A stretch of DNA of 64,000 bases from Schleiferilactobacillus perolens DSM 12744 (GTDB taxonomy: Bacteria > Bacillota > Bacilli > Lactobacillales > Lactobacillaceae), in assembly GCF_001435585.1 (NCBI RefSeq), contig NZ_AZEC01000012.1, positions 1-64,000 on the forward strand, in the 5' to 3' direction. Shown here one piece after another: positions 43,522 through 51,737 of the stretch. Position 1 is the first letter of the stretch. Each line of letters begins with the position of its first letter. The notes under the pieces are model-generated. The model saw only the letters and a list, made by a program, of their open reading frames with translations. It was not told the DNA's origin and did not search any database. A program made the position numbers and the translations under genes.

Positions 43522-44189
43522 CGATATCCCACTCCCCAGACAGTGTCAATGGGACACACTGCCCCTGCTTGAACGAATGTATTGCGAATGCGGCGCACAT
43601 GCTCCGTGATTACTCGGGCGTCCCCCGCGGCATCGAATCCCCAAAGCTTTTCGTAGAGCTGTTCCCGGCTGAAAACTTGGCCAGGATTTAAACTCAAAAA
43701 TTCAATCAATTGATATTGCTTCTTTTCTAAGACCAATGGCTGGCCATTGACGATGACTTGCTGGGCACTGTAATTAATAATGAGATCGCCGAAAGCAGCG
43801 ACCTGGGCACGCTTTTCAGGCCAGTGCGCACGGCGCAAATGGGCTTGAATCCGCGCCCCTAACTCGGCTAGACTGAACGGCTTCGTCACGTAATCATCAC
43901 CGCCAGCACCCAAGCCGCGGACTTTATCCGCATCGGTGACCCGGGCGGTCAGAAAAATAATTGGCGCACTGGTCACCGTCCGAATCTGGCTGGTGAGCGT
44001 AAAACCGTCAATATCCGGTAAATTCACGTCCAGCAAAATAAGATCCGGATTATTTTGTAACTGGGTCATGGCACGGCTCCCGGAATCGGCAGTCACCAGG
44101 CCATAGTCAGGCAGCTGCAAATTAAAATACCGGCTGACCAGTTGCAAAATACCTGGATCATCGTCCACTAACAACACCGTTGACTGCAT
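43509..44189 (-). CDS. OmpR-family response regulator
   Basis: A 226-residue regulator with a receiver domain (phosphorylation site Asp54 in LLDVNLPD, Lys in TKPFSLAEL) and a C-terminal winged helix. It heads the operon with the kinase and the ABC exporter genes, so it likely activates that operon when the kinase senses its signal. Confidence 0.9.
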   Translation of the reverse strand: MQSTVLLVDDDPGILQLVSRYFNLQLPDYGLVTADSGSRAMTQLQNNPDLILLDVNLPDIDGFTLTSQIRTVTSAPIIFLTARVTDADKVRGLGAGGDDYVTKPFSLAELGARIQAHLRRAHWPEKRAQVAAFGDLIINYSAQQVIVNGQPLVLEKKQYQLIEFLSLNPGQVFSREQLYEKLWGFDAAGDARVITEHVRRIRNTFVQAGAVCPIDTVWGVGYRWQN

Positions 44190-44274
44190 TTTGCATCCTC
44201 CCTGCTTCGTATCTCAATCGTAGCTGAAGAAAGACAACTTTGAAACAACATTCGCTTCGAGTTTGAGATAATTC

Positions 44275-44325
44275 TTGTCAAGATAGGTCAAATAAACTAC
44301 AATAAATTTATGATGTAGTATATTT
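44275..44325 (+). promoter_or_regulatory. abiE promoter and inverted-repeat operator
   Basis: TTGTCA (44275-44280), 17-base spacer, TACAAT (44298-44303). The arms AAATAAACTACA (44290-44301) and TGTAGTATATTT (44314-44325) form an inverted repeat with 11 of 12 matches that covers the -10 box, as expected for AbiEi autorepression. Confidence 0.7.
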
Positions 44326-44346
44326 GGACTTTTAAGGAGGGGTATA

Positions 44347-44937
44347 ATGGCTCGCAATCTTGACCGGTTATTGGCAAAACATTCTACTTTCACAACAGGC
44401 ACAGCGCGGCGTTATGGCGTTTCATCATCCATGCTTCAAGCCGCGGTCGAAAAAAATGAAATTGTTCGGGAAGAAATTGGGACGTATGTCATCGCAGGAT
44501 CCGAGACTGACGAATACAGTCTGCTTAGCCAAAAGTTTAGCCGGGGTGTTTTCTCACAAGAAACGGCCTTGATTTTGCACGGATTAACGACAGAGATGCC
44601 AATGACTTTTCAGATGACATTTCCCCACGGGTATCACAATCCTGACTTGGATAAATGGCGAGTGACAGCACGGCATTTAATTTTGGAACGTTATCAACTA
44701 GGCATTGAAACGATTGCCTCGCCCAGTGGTGATCCAATTAAAGTATATGATCCAGAGCGGACTCTGTTGGATGTTTGGAATGATCCAGATATCGGTGCCA
44801 ATGTGAAGTATGAAGCCGTGGCCAATTATTTGAAACAGCGCCCGGGACTCGAAGAAAACTTGCGGCTGGAAAAATATGCCAAAGCATTATATCCCACTAC
44901 GGAACTACTCACTATCATGGCGGTACTGGATCGATGA
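44347..44937 (+). CDS. abiEi: AbiEi-type antitoxin
   Basis: A 196-residue AbiEi-family antitoxin and autorepressor. The N-terminal winged helix spans about 1-60 (FTTGTARRYGVSSSMLQAAVE) and the C-terminal domain carries YDPERTLLD, typical of the family. It partners with the nucleotidyltransferase toxin encoded immediately downstream, with which it overlaps in ATGA. It is visibly more AT-rich than its flanks, in line with horizontal transfer. Predicted role: type IV toxin-antitoxin and abortive phage infection. Confidence 0.85.
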   Translation: MARNLDRLLAKHSTFTTGTARRYGVSSSMLQAAVEKNEIVREEIGTYVIAGSETDEYSLLSQKFSRGVFSQETALILHGLTTEMPMTFQMTFPHGYHNPDLDKWRVTARHLILERYQLGIETIASPSGDPIKVYDPERTLLDVWNDPDIGANVKYEAVANYLKQRPGLEENLRLEKYAKALYPTTELLTIMAVLDR

Positions 44938-45791
44938 CGCCACAGCAAATTTCAAATCAGATTAATGCACAGGCTATTGCGCATGGGGCATCGAAGGAAT
45001 CGTATCAGATTCTTTTTCGGTTACAGGAACTATTACGTCAGTTGGCTCACTCAAAGTACCGAGACTCTTTCGTCCTCAAAGGTGGATTTGAATTATCAAC
45101 TGTAATGGGCGCAAAATTACGAACGACGACGGACTTGGATATAACTGTGAACGGTCATTCACTTGAGGCAAGTGCTTTGAAAGAAATGTTCTCAGAGATA
45201 TTTAGAGATGCTGATGGTCCGGTGCATTTTTCAATCTTGAAGATTGAAGATCATAAGATGCCACAAAATCAATATCCTGGAGCCGTCATTCATCTGGTGG
45301 GAGAAATGGGGACAACCCACCAGTTATTGAGCATTGATGTGTCGACTGGCGATACTATTTATCCGCAGCCAATTGAATTTGTTCATCATAGCATCATTGA
45401 TTACAGCGATACTGTTTTGATCAAAGCATTTCCACAAGTCCAAATGCTTGCGGATAAACTGGTGACAATTTATGTGAAGAACATTCGAAATTCACGCGTG
45501 AAAGATTTGTACGATATCCACGTAATCTATACGCTGGAAGGTGCTGATATTCAACTGGCGGACTTGGCAGTGGCATTTCAAAAGACAGCCACTTCTAAAG
45601 GGATTTTTCATGCCACTCTTGAGGATGGATTGCGTCTACTTAGTTATTATCAGTCATCCAAGTTGATGCTTAGCTCTTGGAGGGGATATTCACGTAAGCA
45701 TGATTACGTAAGGACGACTAATCTAAACCAGGTGCTGGATACAACAGCACAAGTCCTGAAAATGGTATTTCACAAGATTGATGCGGAGTGA
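44934..45791 (+). CDS. abiEii: AbiEii-type nucleotidyltransferase toxin
   Basis: A 285-residue AbiEii toxin. The nucleotidyltransferase core shows KGG (49-51) and DLD (67-69), then a Lys in MLADKLVTIYVK and RVKDLYDIHV. Known members add nucleotides to tRNA or otherwise stop growth after infection, and the antitoxin represses the operon. Convergent with the chromate-transport genes. AT-rich relative to neighbours. Confidence 0.85.
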   Translation: MTPQQISNQINAQAIAHGASKESYQILFRLQELLRQLAHSKYRDSFVLKGGFELSTVMGAKLRTTTDLDITVNGHSLEASALKEMFSEIFRDADGPVHFSILKIEDHKMPQNQYPGAVIHLVGEMGTTHQLLSIDVSTGDTIYPQPIEFVHHSIIDYSDTVLIKAFPQVQMLADKLVTIYVKNIRNSRVKDLYDIHVIYTLEGADIQLADLAVAFQKTATSKGIFHATLEDGLRLLSYYQSSKLMLSSWRGYSRKHDYVRTTNLNQVLDTTAQVLKMVFHKIDAE

Positions 45792-45836
45792 TATCGACGA
45801 ATGGCCGTATCCGAAGACCGTAATTTTCCAAGAGTT

Positions 45837-46388
45837 CTATAAATAATAGACCACGCCGCCAATAACGCCAGCGAGCAGGATCAGCCACACAGGATTGACG
45901 TGATACTTCGAATCCAAGAAGAACACCACGCCCAACACCAGTAAACTCGTCCAGTCTAAAGAGGCCTTTGACCAAGCGCCAATATCATTGATGCCAAAGA
46001 CCGTCAGCAGCATCAACGATAAAGCGACTGCCAGAATCAAGCCGACAGAAGCGGGCTTAATACCGTCCAGGATTGCTGTCAGGACCCAGTTATCGTTGTT
46101 TTTTTCCTCGTAGTGCAAGAACAATGGGACGAAAATAAACGAGGGCACACACACCGCCAATGTGGCCGCCACGGCGGTCCAAAAGCCACCGTACAGTTGG
46201 CCAAGGTAGGTGGCGGAATTGATGGCAATGGGGCCGGGAATCAAACCATCCAAAGCGTTCAGGTCGGCAAATTGCTGCACCGTCATGCCGAGTCTTTCTG
46301 ATTCTTGAAAAATCAGGGATAGCATGGCGTAACCGCCGCCGAAACCCAGAAAGCCGATTTTGAGAAACGTTAAAAATATTGTAATCAT
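45837..46388 (-). CDS. Chromate transporter, half-size subunit
   Basis: A 183-residue CHR-family protein with about five membrane segments and the FLGFGGGYAM motif. It pairs with the adjacent homologous subunit as a bipartite chromate/anion transporter. Starts overlap by four bases (ATGA). A divergent LysR gene probably regulates both. Whether chromate is the natural substrate is not shown. Confidence 0.88.
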   Translation of the reverse strand: MITIFLTFLKIGFLGFGGGYAMLSLIFQESERLGMTVQQFADLNALDGLIPGPIAINSATYLGQLYGGFWTAVAATLAVCVPSFIFVPLFLHYEEKNNDNWVLTAILDGIKPASVGLILAVALSLMLLTVFGINDIGAWSKASLDWTSLLVLGVVFFLDSKYHVNPVWLILLAGVIGGVVYYL

Positions 46389-46930
46389 GCGCGTTTCACC
46401 TGCTTCACCCGACTCAGTACCACCCCGACGATACCGGCAATGACAATCAAGGTGGGCGCATTAGCGAGATTCAACACTGTCAACAGAAAGCAGGCCACGG
46501 CCAAAATAATGGTCGGTGCATCCTTGAGGTTGAAGCGGGCGAGACTATAGGCCGCACTAAATAAGAACGCCGCCGAAGCAGCCCGAATGGCGGCCATGAT
46601 GCTCAGCACGACGCCCTCCTGGGGAATCATTTGGTAGGCAATAGTGGCGGCCAGCATCAGTACGAAGGCTGGGGAAATAGCCCCTAAACTGGCGGCAATC
46701 AGGCCCACGGTGCCACCAATTTTTTTGCCGACAAAACAGGCATTATTCAACGCAATGACCCCTGGAAAAGTCTGGGACAGCGTGGCGTATTCATAGAGTT
46801 GATCGCGTTCGATGAGGTGGTATTTACCCACGAGTTCCCGTTCAATGACCGGCAACATCGCCATCCCGCCGGAGAAGGTGAAGGTCCCGGCGAGTAAATA
46901 TACTTTAAATAAGATCCAATTTTTGTGCAC
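46385..46930 (-). CDS. Chromate transporter, half-size subunit
   Basis: A 181-residue CHR-family subunit, first of the pair, with FTFSGGMAMLP and LSQTFPGVIALN motifs and about five membrane segments. AAGGAGGA lies in front of its start. The 102-base gap to the divergent LysR gene holds both promoters. Confidence 0.88.
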   Translation of the reverse strand: MHKNWILFKVYLLAGTFTFSGGMAMLPVIERELVGKYHLIERDQLYEYATLSQTFPGVIALNNACFVGKKIGGTVGLIAASLGAISPAFVLMLAATIAYQMIPQEGVVLSIMAAIRAASAAFLFSAAYSLARFNLKDAPTIILAVACFLLTVLNLANAPTLIVIAGIVGVVLSRVKQVKRA

Positions 46931-47032
46931 AGAAAAATCCTCCTTAGGATTCAGTTTACCGGAACATACCGTTGACTAAAAGTACATATTCAGTACACTG
47001 AGCATAACTAATCAGTTAAGGAGGATTTGTGG

Positions 47033-47908
47033 ATGAATATTCGCCAATTAGAAATCTTTACCGCCGTGGCAGAAACGGGTTCAATTACGAAAACAGCGGA
47101 GCAAATGTATCTTTCCCAACCGGCCATCTCGAAGACCATCCGGGAGTTGGAAACGGATATTGGCGTCCCCTTGTTTGATCGCATCGATAATCGGCTGCAT
47201 TTGAATTCGGCCGGTCGCGCGTTTCGGATTCGAGCGACCCGGTTATTAACGGAATTTCATGAACTGGCCAGTTTCGGCCGCACCCAGACTCAGGCGCTGC
47301 CACTGCGCGTGGGGACGAGCATGACCATTGGGCAAATTTCTCTCCCTGCAGCCGTTACTCGCTTTCGCCAGCTGTATCCCGATACGCCGCTCAAGATCTA
47401 TTCTGAAAATGTGCAGCGGATTAAAGCGCGCTTACTCGATGGGGATGTGGACGTGGCTTTTTTGGAGGGCTTTGAGTCAAGCCAGTCCTTCACGGCCACA
47501 CCAATTTCGGAATATCCGTTGCTGGCAGTGGGTGCACCGCAACTGGCGCCCACGAACCAGCTCACGAAAAAAGAATTGCTCACAGTACCGTTTCTGTTGC
47601 GGGAAAAGGGCAGTACTTTGCGAGACCACTTTGATGAACAGATGCACCAAATGGAGATCGACATCGAGCCGATGCTGCAAAGCACCAGCACTGCGGTACT
47701 GATCAATGCGGCCAAAGCCGGTTTGGGATTGACCATTATTCCAGCACCATTTGCGGAACCATACTTAACAGAGGGTACCCTGCAACGATATGAACTGCCA
47801 GGCCAAGAAATTCGCACGATCAATTATGCGATCACACTGAAGGGCAGTGCAGTCAGCACCGTTCAGCAGGCCCTGGTGGACTGCTTTATGCGACAGAGCG
47901 AACAATAA
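47033..47908 (+). CDS. LysR-family regulator
   Basis: A 291-residue LysR regulator: helix-turn-helix at about 17-36 (ITKTAEQMYLSQPAISKTI) and an effector domain with two periplasmic-binding-like halves. ATG 47033 follows AAGGAGG by eight bases. Divergent from the chromate-transporter pair, which it probably controls. Direct AGTAC repeats at 46979-46996 are a candidate binding region. Confidence 0.87.
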   Translation: MNIRQLEIFTAVAETGSITKTAEQMYLSQPAISKTIRELETDIGVPLFDRIDNRLHLNSAGRAFRIRATRLLTEFHELASFGRTQTQALPLRVGTSMTIGQISLPAAVTRFRQLYPDTPLKIYSENVQRIKARLLDGDVDVAFLEGFESSQSFTATPISEYPLLAVGAPQLAPTNQLTKKELLTVPFLLREKGSTLRDHFDEQMHQMEIDIEPMLQSTSTAVLINAAKAGLGLTIIPAPFAEPYLTEGTLQRYELPGQEIRTINYAITLKGSAVSTVQQALVDCFMRQSEQ

Positions 47909-47939
47909 GAAGCTGGGACAAAACTCCTATTGACGAGCC

Positions 47940-48110
47940 GTGCCAATGCTGCGCAAGCTGCGGTGGTAGGTGGCTGGAACGCTGTGACGGCGCTTTGAAC
48001 CCGCTGAGGTGCGCGGTTTCAAAGACGCCTAACCACATCAGCGCAAAAAGCGCGCTGTGTGGTTTCCACAGCTGAGCCACCTACCACCTCCGCTTGCTCC
48101 GCATTGGCAC
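47940..48110 (-). repeat. Structured intergenic repeat, copy C
   Basis: 171-base core in reverse orientation. Outer ends GTGCCAA/TTGGCAC; hairpin I arms AACCACA/TGTGGTT with CAGCGC/GCGCTG and loop GCTTTTT; hairpin II arms CTTTGAA/TTCAAAG. Extra outer arms AGCTGGGACAAAACTCC (47911-47927) and GGAATTTTGTCTCAGCCC (48128-48145) extend it to 235 bases. It lies between convergent lysR and a small membrane gene. Confidence 0.85.
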
Positions 48111-48154
48111 TACAATCGTCTGGTTTCGGAATTTTGTCTCAGCCCTTTTATCAG

Positions 48155-48361
48155 TTACCACTGACCGAAGAAAGTGGTAACCCCGACCATCACTAAGACG
48201 AAACCGATCAATGAGCTGCTCCACATGCCCCACATGACAAAGGGTGATGTATCCTTGTTTCCTTTTGCCTTGATAAACCGATACTGGTTGCGCGTTGCCC
48301 ACAAAGTATAGAGACCCAGCAGTGCCAACCCAATACCGATCACATATTGCCACGCACCCAT
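48155..48361 (-). CDS. Small two-helix membrane protein, GNK-TSPF family
   Basis: A 68-residue protein with membrane segments at about 5-22 and 42-62 and the loop YRFIKAKGNKDTSPF. It is a paralogue of the 73-residue protein at 8106 (loop RSIKKYGNKNTSPF). ATG 48361 follows AGGGAG by nine bases. Function unknown. Confidence 0.7.
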   Translation of the reverse strand: MGAWQYVIGIGLALLGLYTLWATRNQYRFIKAKGNKDTSPFVMWGMWSSSLIGFVLVMVGVTTFFGQW

Positions 48362-48448
48362 GGTCAAGACTCCCTTTCAGCAATTGACATTGATTACTAA
48401 TTCACTTTACGCCGTAAGGATATACCATGGTTGAACGCGTGTCAACAA

Positions 48449-49240
48449 TTATGATTCATTATTTTTAACGTTTTTCAGATGGCTCATGACGATTCTGCCA
48501 AATTGCTGAAATACTATAATGGCGGTGCTTCTTTGCTTTTCGGATGGGAAACTAGTCAGTAAAACACAATCTACCATGTGGTTTCTATAAATGAATCTGG
48601 CAGCGTCGTATTCCTCGTGCAATAATTCACCAGTCTTGTTAAAAATCGTCCCGGAAAATCCAATAGCATCCGCCAATGCCGGTAATTTTTGCCGGTTTTG
48701 TTGTTGTTGCAGGGCAGTCCGGATTCGCCCGCCTGCAGGATCGGGCAGGGCCAACAAGTCGTTCCATAACGGCAGGAGATCAGTGAGGGTCAACAGATTT
48801 TCGTGAGCGGGATCAGCGGCGGTCATCATGCGGCGGCGCAACTGAATGGTGGGATATCGGGCCTGCAGCCATTGGTTGATCGGCGCCAAGCCAAAGTGAT
48901 CCAGCAATACATTCGTGGCCGTGTTGTCGGACACACACAGCATCAGATCCAATAAATCACCCACGGACCAGGTGGATTGGGACAGATGGAAAAGTACGCC
49001 GGAGCCGCCAACGCGTTGATTCGGTTGTACTGCCACTGTTTGCTCCAGCAAGTGCGGTGCAGCGATGCTTTGATGACCCAGATAATCCGCAATGCCAATT
49101 TTAATGAGACTAGCCGAGCGGAAAGTTTGGGTGGCTCGGACACTGGCCACCGGTGATTCGCCGGGAACGGTCACCATATAGGCATAGTCAAAGGGCTGGT
49201 TGGCAAAAAGGGCAGCCAATTCATTGGCTAAATCAGTCAT
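48449..49240 (-). CDS. Class A beta-lactamase-like serine hydrolase
   Basis: A 263-residue penicillin-binding-fold hydrolase with SLIK (Ser44, Lys47), SDN (104-106), Glu147 in the omega-loop position and KTG (202-204). There is no signal peptide, so it is probably cytoplasmic and unlikely to be a resistance enzyme; it may act on muropeptides. It overlaps the dipeptide epimerase gene. ATG 49240 was preferred, but GTG 49249 is possible. Confidence 0.8.
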   Translation of the reverse strand: MTDLANELAALFANQPFDYAYMVTVPGESPVASVRATQTFRSASLIKIGIADYLGHQSIAAPHLLEQTVAVQPNQRVGGSGVLFHLSQSTWSVGDLLDLMLCVSDNTATNVLLDHFGLAPINQWLQARYPTIQLRRRMMTAADPAHENLLTLTDLLPLWNDLLALPDPAGGRIRTALQQQQNRQKLPALADAIGFSGTIFNKTGELLHEEYDAARFIYRNHMVDCVLLTSFPSEKQRSTAIIVFQQFGRIVMSHLKNVKNNES

Positions 49241-50303
49241 GGCGGACACCAGCGGGCCACAATTGGTCTTGATGCAGTGTTAAGTAGTGGGGGTCAGGAA
49301 GCTGTGCGCCCATGAAGACAGAATCCAGATCGGCAAAGTGCACATTGCGATGGGCGGCCACAAAGGCCGCAGCTGCCGCAATGCTGATTTCAGATTCGCT
49401 CATGCAGCCCAGCATACAAGGAATCCCTGCGGTCTCGCAGATGGTGTTGATTTTTTCCGCTTCACTGAGCCCACCGGATTTCATCAATTTGATATTGACC
49501 ATGTCGCAGGCCTGGTGGTGAATTACTTGGAGCGCATCATGGGCCGAAAAGACGCTCTCGTCGGCCATGATCGGGATCAAGGATTGGGCCGTAATGGCCT
49601 GCATGCCGGCAATATTCAGTCGGTCGACCGGCTGTTCAATAAAGTCGATGGGTAAGCCGGCCGCATACCATACTTGAATGGCCTGCAGCGTTTGTTTCAC
49701 GGTCCAGGCCTGATTGATGTCCAGCCGCAAACGAATATCCGGGCCGACTGTGGCAGAAATCTGAGCCACCATTTGGATATCTTCTTTAAAGGGACGTGTC
49801 CCCAGCTTGAGTTTCAAGGCGGTAAAGCCCTGCTTGATCAATTCCCTTGCCTCGGCGATCATGTCCGGAATCGGCCGAATACTAATGGTGTAATCGGTTT
49901 GCACTGGCTGGGGCCGACCGCCCAGCAATTCGGTCAAGGAGACGCCAAACAGTTGTCGTCGCAAATCATACAGGGCAATTTCAAACCCCGCTTTAGCAGG
50001 CGTATTGTTCACGATGACTGTGCGTACTCGGGTCAACAGATTTCCCCAGTCTGCGACATCCTGATGCAGCAATGCCGGGTTGAAGATGTCTGTCATCACC
50101 TGCTTTAGAGTGGTTAAGGTTTCTCCGGTCACTTTCTCATTCGGCGTCGCAGTGCCCACGCCCACAAGACCATTCGCCAACGCAATCCGAACTCGAATCG
50201 CCCGGTTTTCGTTTACTTGATGCATAGCGGTAATAAACGGCCGCTTCAACGGCGATGTAATTTGGTCACAGGTGATCTGCTCAATTGTGGTTTTGCTCAT
50301 CAT
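49233..50303 (-). CDS. Dipeptide epimerase (L-Ala-D/L-Glu epimerase-like)
   Basis: A 356-residue enolase-superfamily enzyme. KLK (in ALKLKLG), metal ligands in LRLDINQ, FIEQP and MADES, and the second base in NIKLMKSGG match the L-Ala-D/L-Glu epimerase group. It would convert L-Ala-D-Glu from murein peptides into L-Ala-L-Glu for degradation. GGAGG sits six bases before the ATG. Both neighbours are serine hydrolases, which supports a role in muropeptide breakdown. Confidence 0.82.
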   Translation of the reverse strand: MMSKTTIEQITCDQITSPLKRPFITAMHQVNENRAIRVRIALANGLVGVGTATPNEKVTGETLTTLKQVMTDIFNPALLHQDVADWGNLLTRVRTVIVNNTPAKAGFEIALYDLRRQLFGVSLTELLGGRPQPVQTDYTISIRPIPDMIAEARELIKQGFTALKLKLGTRPFKEDIQMVAQISATVGPDIRLRLDINQAWTVKQTLQAIQVWYAAGLPIDFIEQPVDRLNIAGMQAITAQSLIPIMADESVFSAHDALQVIHHQACDMVNIKLMKSGGLSEAEKINTICETAGIPCMLGCMSESEISIAAAAAFVAAHRNVHFADLDSVFMGAQLPDPHYLTLHQDQLWPAGVRHD

Positions 50304-51315
50304 CGATATCCTCCAGACGATTGTAAAAAAGACTGACCGCCAACCGCCGCCAAGTGAGCCAGCGCAGATTGGTGCGCGTGGGATAAACGCGGTTCGTTAG
50401 GCAGACAAACCCGGTTTGATGGGTCAGATCCAGGGCAATGGACGTGCCAGTAAAACCGGTGTGCCAAAGTAAATCACCGCCCGGCCGCCAGCATTGCCAC
50501 CCCAGGGTGCGTCCCTGGAAGTGAATCTGGCGAAACCAATCAAATACGCTGGTCGGCAGGATTTGTTGATCCCGACAGTAACCGTGGTTGAGGTACATCC
50601 GAACGAATTGATTCAGGTCAGTCAACGAGGAGAAGAGGCCTGCATGACCGCTGATTCCGTGGAGGACTGCCGCCTTTTCATCATGGACGACGCCGCGCAA
50701 AACACCGCCGCGTGCTGGCACATCTTCCGTGGGCACAAACACATTTAGGTCGCTTTGATCTGGATTAAACCCGGTCTGCTTCATCCCCAGTGGTGAGAAG
50801 ACATTCTCCCGTAAACTGGCCGCTAAATCACCATCGACCTGCTGAATCACCCAACCCAGCTGAATGAAGCCCAGGTCGGAATATACAAATTTCGTCCCCG
50901 GGGCATTGGCTAAGGGGGCTTGTTTGATCTTGGCAGTCAGTTCCTCGGCAGTCATTGTTAAGGCGTTTGGGATATCTGCTGGGAGACCGCTGTTATGTAA
51001 TAAGAGTTGTTCAATCGTTAATTGCGGATGGGCCAAATTGGGGACATATTTTCCCACCGGATCGGCCAACTGAATAGTGCCGGCGGCCAACAATTGCAAG
51101 AGTCGCGTGGTGGTACCAACGACTTTGGTTAATGACGCCAAATCGTATTGCATATTCGGAGTAAGCGGCAGTGCATCGGGGCCGCTACCCTGCATGCCGA
51201 GGTAATGGAGCTCATTTTGATCCGGCCCGATCAACGCGTAGGAAACGCCGAAAGCGGCCTGATCCGCCAGTGCGTTATGCATGAGGGCGGCAATTCCCTG
51301 AGTGTTTTCGATCAT
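50281..51315 (-). CDS. Class C beta-lactamase-like serine hydrolase (AmiE-like candidate)
   Basis: A 344-residue serine hydrolase with SLTK (Ser61, Lys64), YSD (145-147, in place of YSN) and a late HTGFTG replacing KTG. It lacks a signal peptide. In Bacillus a protein of this fold, AmiE, sits with murQ-murR-murP and acts on MurNAc-peptides; here the gene follows a PTS unit under the same regulon. ATG 51315 lies seven bases after AAAGGAAG; a longer reading would pass through a terminator. It overlaps the epimerase gene by 23 bases. Confidence 0.8.
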   Translation of the reverse strand: MIENTQGIAALMHNALADQAAFGVSYALIGPDQNELHYLGMQGSGPDALPLTPNMQYDLASLTKVVGTTTRLLQLLAAGTIQLADPVGKYVPNLAHPQLTIEQLLLHNSGLPADIPNALTMTAEELTAKIKQAPLANAPGTKFVYSDLGFIQLGWVIQQVDGDLAASLRENVFSPLGMKQTGFNPDQSDLNVFVPTEDVPARGGVLRGVVHDEKAAVLHGISGHAGLFSSLTDLNQFVRMYLNHGYCRDQQILPTSVFDWFRQIHFQGRTLGWQCWRPGGDLLWHTGFTGTSIALDLTHQTGFVCLTNRVYPTRTNLRWLTWRRLAVSLFYNRLEDIDDEQNHN

Positions 51316-51335
51316 ATCATGACTTCCTTTGAATA

Positions 51336-51378
51336 ATAAAAGACTTGTCGTTATCATCATCTGACAACCACAAGTCTT
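51336..51378 (-). terminator. Internal terminator after the PTS genes
   Basis: On the minus strand AAGACTTGT pairs with ACAAGTCTT around a long loop, followed by TTTTATTATT. It separates the PTS genes from the serine hydrolase and likely permits partial readthrough. Confidence 0.7.
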
Positions 51379-51388
51379 TGACAACCAC

Positions 51389-51721
51389 TTACTTTGTTTC
51401 CGGGTGCTCTAATTCCGCAATGCGGCGATTGGCTTTAACGATACTGCTAGCCAAATCACGGATAATCTCGGCGGCCATCATCTGATCCTCAGCGTGAACC
51501 AGCAAAACATTGAATGGGACCGCTTTTTGCTTAGCTTCGGAACTGATGATTTTGAAGTGGGCTTTCTCGGCATCTTTAATACGCTCGTCGGCATCTTTCA
51601 AGTGCTGTTCGTAATCGGTGAAGACGCCTTTTTCTGAATCTTGAATCACACCCATCAGTATGGACCGGGCTTCCCCGGCATTACTGATGATGTCAAAAAT
51701 GATTTGTTCCAATCCATCCAT
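51389..51721 (-). CDS. PTS lactose/cellobiose-family IIA
   Basis: A 110-residue cytoplasmic phosphocarrier. The phosphorylated His76 is in LLVHAEDQ, the standard position, and the helical bundle pattern is complete. It is the last gene of the IIB-IIC-IIA set. It is the only IIA in this window although four IIC genes are present. Confidence 0.9.
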   Translation of the reverse strand: MDGLEQIIFDIISNAGEARSILMGVIQDSEKGVFTDYEQHLKDADERIKDAEKAHFKIISSEAKQKAVPFNVLLVHAEDQMMAAEIIRDLASSIVKANRRIAELEHPETK

Positions 51722-51737
51722 TGGTTAATCCTCCAAG

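Noticed and set aside
48449-49240. Acquired beta-lactam resistance gene
   Set aside because: It has no signal peptide and sits among muropeptide genes, so a cytoplasmic role is more likely.
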